Below, in pieces: positions 32,771 to 35,069 of a stretch of DNA of 35,069 nucleotides. Both the position numbers and the translations under genes were made by a program. Source of the DNA: Methanomassiliicoccales archaeon (lineage in GTDB: Archaea > Thermoplasmatota > Thermoplasmata > Methanomassiliicoccales > UBA472); assembly GCA_016926075.1 (NCBI GenBank), contig JAFGPG010000068.1, positions 1 to 35,069 of the forward strand, read 5' to 3'. Numbering within the stretch: position 1 is the stretch's first letter; the number at the start of each line of letters is the position of its first letter. A model generated the notes under the pieces. The model saw only the letters and a list, made by a program, of their open reading frames with translations, was not told the origin of the DNA and did not search any database.

Positions 32771-33439
32771 TCAGCTCAGAAGGAACTCGGCCAGCTCTTC
32801 CAACCCTTCGCCGGAGCGCACGCTGACCGGCAGCAGTTCCTTGCCCCCGGTGAGCCCGCGATAGTCCTCCCTCAACCGCCCCACGTCCACCTCCATGTAG
32901 GGTGCGAGGTCCATCTTGTTGAGCACGGCGAGGTCCGCCCCCTGGAAGATCATGGGGTGCTTGCGCACCATGTCGTCCCCCTCAGTTGCAGAGATGACCA
33001 CCAGGCGTCTGTCGGTGCCCAGAGGAAAGTCGGCAGGGCACACCAGGTTGCCCACGTTCTCCACGAAAAGGAAGTCGATCCCCGCCAGGTCGATGTCGTC
33101 CAGGGCATGGTCCAGAAGATGGGCGTCCAGATGGCATTCCTTACCGGTGCTGAGGTTGAAGGCCCTGACCCCCGCGGCCTGGAAGCGCTCGTAATCGTCC
33201 TGGCCGGCGACGTCCCCGGCGATGACCGCCACCCTCAGCCCCCTGTCCATTAGAAAGCGCGAGAGCCTGATGATGATGGCGGTCTTGCCAGCACCTGTGG
33301 TGCCCATGACGTCCACCGAGCGGACGCCGGAACCCTTCAACTTCTCGTGATTGTGCTCGGCCAGATGCCTGTTCTCGGCCAGCACGTCCGTCTCCATGCT
33401 GATATGGGTGATCTTGTGCACGGAGGCGGATTTTCTCAT
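32771..33439 (-). CDS. hypB: Hydrogenase nickel incorporation GTPase HypB
   Basis: VMGTTGAGKTAIIIRLSRFLMDRGLRVAVIAGDVAGQDDYERF...HLDAHLLDHALDDIDLAGIDFLFVENVGNLVCPADFPLG...VLNKMDLAPY. Confidence 0.92.
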   Translation of the reverse strand: MRKSASVHKITHISMETDVLAENRHLAEHNHEKLKGSGVRSVDVMGTTGAGKTAIIIRLSRFLMDRGLRVAVIAGDVAGQDDYERFQAAGVRAFNLSTGKECHLDAHLLDHALDDIDLAGIDFLFVENVGNLVCPADFPLGTDRRLVVISATEGDDMVRKHPMIFQGADLAVLNKMDLAPYMEVDVGRLREDYRGLTGGKELLPVSVRSGEGLEELAEFLLS

Positions 33440-33454
33440 CCTGGTTAATAAGTT

Positions 33455-33483
33455 TGCCTAATTATCCCAATAAAATTAGGGCA
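33455..33483. promoter_or_regulatory. Inverted repeat upstream of hypB
   Basis: TGCCTAATT-ATCCCAATAA-AATTAGGGCA (perfect CCTAATT/AATTAGG core), in the intergenic region shared with the divergent surface-protein gene. Confidence 0.4.
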
Positions 33484-33675
33484 GTTTAACGCCGATACTT
33501 CGTATAGAGGTCAATATAGGGTATGGACAAGAAGCATTGGTGACAATTTATCGAATAACTATTAAGTAATGCCACACAAATACATTCGTTCAATCAAACC
33601 AGGGTCCCTTATGGTGGATGGGGTCCGTATGGGGGAATGCAATTGGACAATCCAAGTACTAATCAGAATGATATT

Positions 33676-35069
33676 ATGAACACTGGCTTTGTCAAGAGGG
33701 CAGCCTTGTACCTCGGTATATTGGCCTTTGCTCTGGTTCTGCTCATGTTTTTGGGCGCAGGACAGGCCAGTGCGGAGGATGTCTCGGGTGATATCACCGT
33801 TGATACCACCTGGACGTCCGACAACACGTATAACGTGACCGGAGATGTGTATGTAAATACAGGTGTCACGCTGACGATCGAGAACAACGTCACCGTGATC
33901 TTCGAGAACGACTATAGTATAATAGTAGAAGGAGAACTGTTGGTGCAAGGGACCGCTGACAGCCCAGTGACCTTCACCTGGAACGAATCCACGATGAACT
34001 ATGGATGGATCGCGATGGCGTTCTTGGACGGCTCCTCGGGCTCAGTTGCATACGCCGACATCTCCCATGTGTTCGCAGGCATCTATTTGCAGAACGAGAG
34101 CATCCCGATCTCCAATGTGAACTTCAATGATACATATTATGGGATCATTGGAGAGTTCAACAGCTGGGGAGCGACGGTATCCCTGTCCTTCAACGACCTC
34201 TCTTTCTATGGGATAGGGGACGTTGTCATTGGGCTCTGGAACGACAACGGTAGCCTGGACGTCACCCTGGATAGTATATATGTCGACGCTTCATACATTT
34301 TCCTGGAACTTGGGGCATATACGCCAACGTTGACCGGCACCGTTGACCTGACTATGAGCGATGTTCATGTCAACGATACTTATTATGGCCTGGATATAGA
34401 GGCGGACGTTATCGGTAGCATCGATATCGCCGATACCGAGCTCACCAACATGTGGATGTCCGAATACGCGATCTGGCTGGAGAACGACCCCGGTGATATG
34501 GTGGTAGTGCTCTCCAATGCATACTTCGAGAACTGCTACGGTATCCTATACGCCAACAACCTGAACGGCAGTCTGGACGTGACGTTTGACAACGTGACCA
34601 CCGACAACACCTACCTGATAGCGGACCTCAGCGCCACGGCCTTCGGCGGGAACGGGAACGTGGACTTGACCATCACCGACTGCAGTTTCAACGATTCGGA
34701 TTATGGTATCTACGTGCAGGCGGACATGATCGGTAACATTCAGGTGTCCGACACCGAGTTCACCAACTTTTGGGGATGGGACTACCTGCTGTACCTCTAT
34801 GCAATCCAAGGTGACATCGTGATAGGTCTGGACAACGTGACCATGGACAGCATCGTACATGGATTGTTAGCCTACACCAACGGCAGCATCATGGCGACCT
34901 TCAACGAGTTCCACGTCAGCAATGGCGACTATTCATCAGACCTCTATGCGTCCTCTTCCGAGGGCACTGGGGTCCTGACCCTGACCGTCACCAACTCCAG
35001 CTTCTCCAACATGGGCGACTGTCTGTACACTTATTCATATGGAATAGGAGCCATTGAGATAGTCGACAC
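33676..35069 (+). CDS. Exported right-handed beta-helix-type surface protein (incomplete, runs off window)
   Basis: My translation from ATG 33676 is open to the window end: MNTGFVKRAALYLGILAFALVLLMFLGAGQASAEDVSGDITVDTTWTSDNTYNVTGDVYVNTGVTLTIENNVTVIFENDYSIIVEGELLVQGTADSPVTFTW... Signal peptide and periodic right-handed beta-helix-like strands. Not in the supplied ORF track. Confidence 0.85.
   Translation, partial: MNTGFVKRAALYLGILAFALVLLMFLGAGQASAEDVSGDITVDTTWTSDNTYNVTGDVYVNTGVTLTIENNVTVIFENDYSIIVEGELLVQGTADSPVTFTWNESTMNYGWIAMAFLDGSSGSVAYADISHVFAGIYLQNESIPISNVNFNDTYYGIIGEFNSWGATVSLSFNDLSFYGIGDVVIGLWNDNGSLDVTLDSIYVDASYIFLELGAYTPTLTGTVDLTMSDVHVNDTYYGLDIEADVIGSIDIADTELTNMWMSEYAIWLENDPGDMVVVLSNAYFENCYGILYANNLNGSLDVTFDNVTTDNTYLIADLSATAFGGNGNVDLTITDCSFNDSDYGIYVQADMIGNIQVSDTEFTNFWGWDYLLYLYAIQGDIVIGLDNVTMDSIVHGLLAYTNGSIMATFNEFHVSNGDYSSDLYASSSEGTGVLTLTVTNSSFSNMGDCLYTYSYGIGAIEIVD

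Overview
The window is chromosomal archaeal DNA. Gene content (unsplit rpoB, split rpoA1/rpoA2, TBP, PriL, AglB, aEF-1beta) suggests a Thermoplasmata-type euryarchaeon, possibly Methanomassiliicoccales-like; that placement is inference. It contains three ftsZ paralogs in the first 6 kb (one cut by the left edge), with a Cro/C1-type HTH gene and a tandem ribbon-helix-helix (CdrS-like) gene beside them. Other informational and housekeeping genes are acylphosphatase, a TatD/TIM-barrel hydrolase, TBP, TrmJ-like methyltransferase, TruA, an AK6-like kinase, a CDP-alcohol phosphatidyltransferase, PriL, two radical SAM proteins, aEF-1beta with a zinc-ribbon gene, and the rpoH-rpoB-rpoA1-rpoA2-rpl30e-nusA operon. 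Further right are pyrF, a very large AglB fused to many beta-sandwich repeats, a co-translated CARDB-like membrane protein, a translin-like gene, purD, hypB and a beta-helix surface protein that runs off the right edge. The most striking item is a tRNA-Lys(UUU) gene at 12438-12570 split by two non-canonical introns, one in the D-loop and one in the T-loop, each with bulge-helix-bulge-like splice sites; removing both restores a perfect 74-nt tRNA. Other highlights are the AglB fusion, a pair of TGTCNGACA palindromes 22 bp apart upstream of the RHH-ftsZ operon, symmetric TATA palindromes upstream of tbp, an N-terminally extended RpoA2, and a probable decayed gene at 2156-2516. No CRISPR array or intact mobile element was seen.
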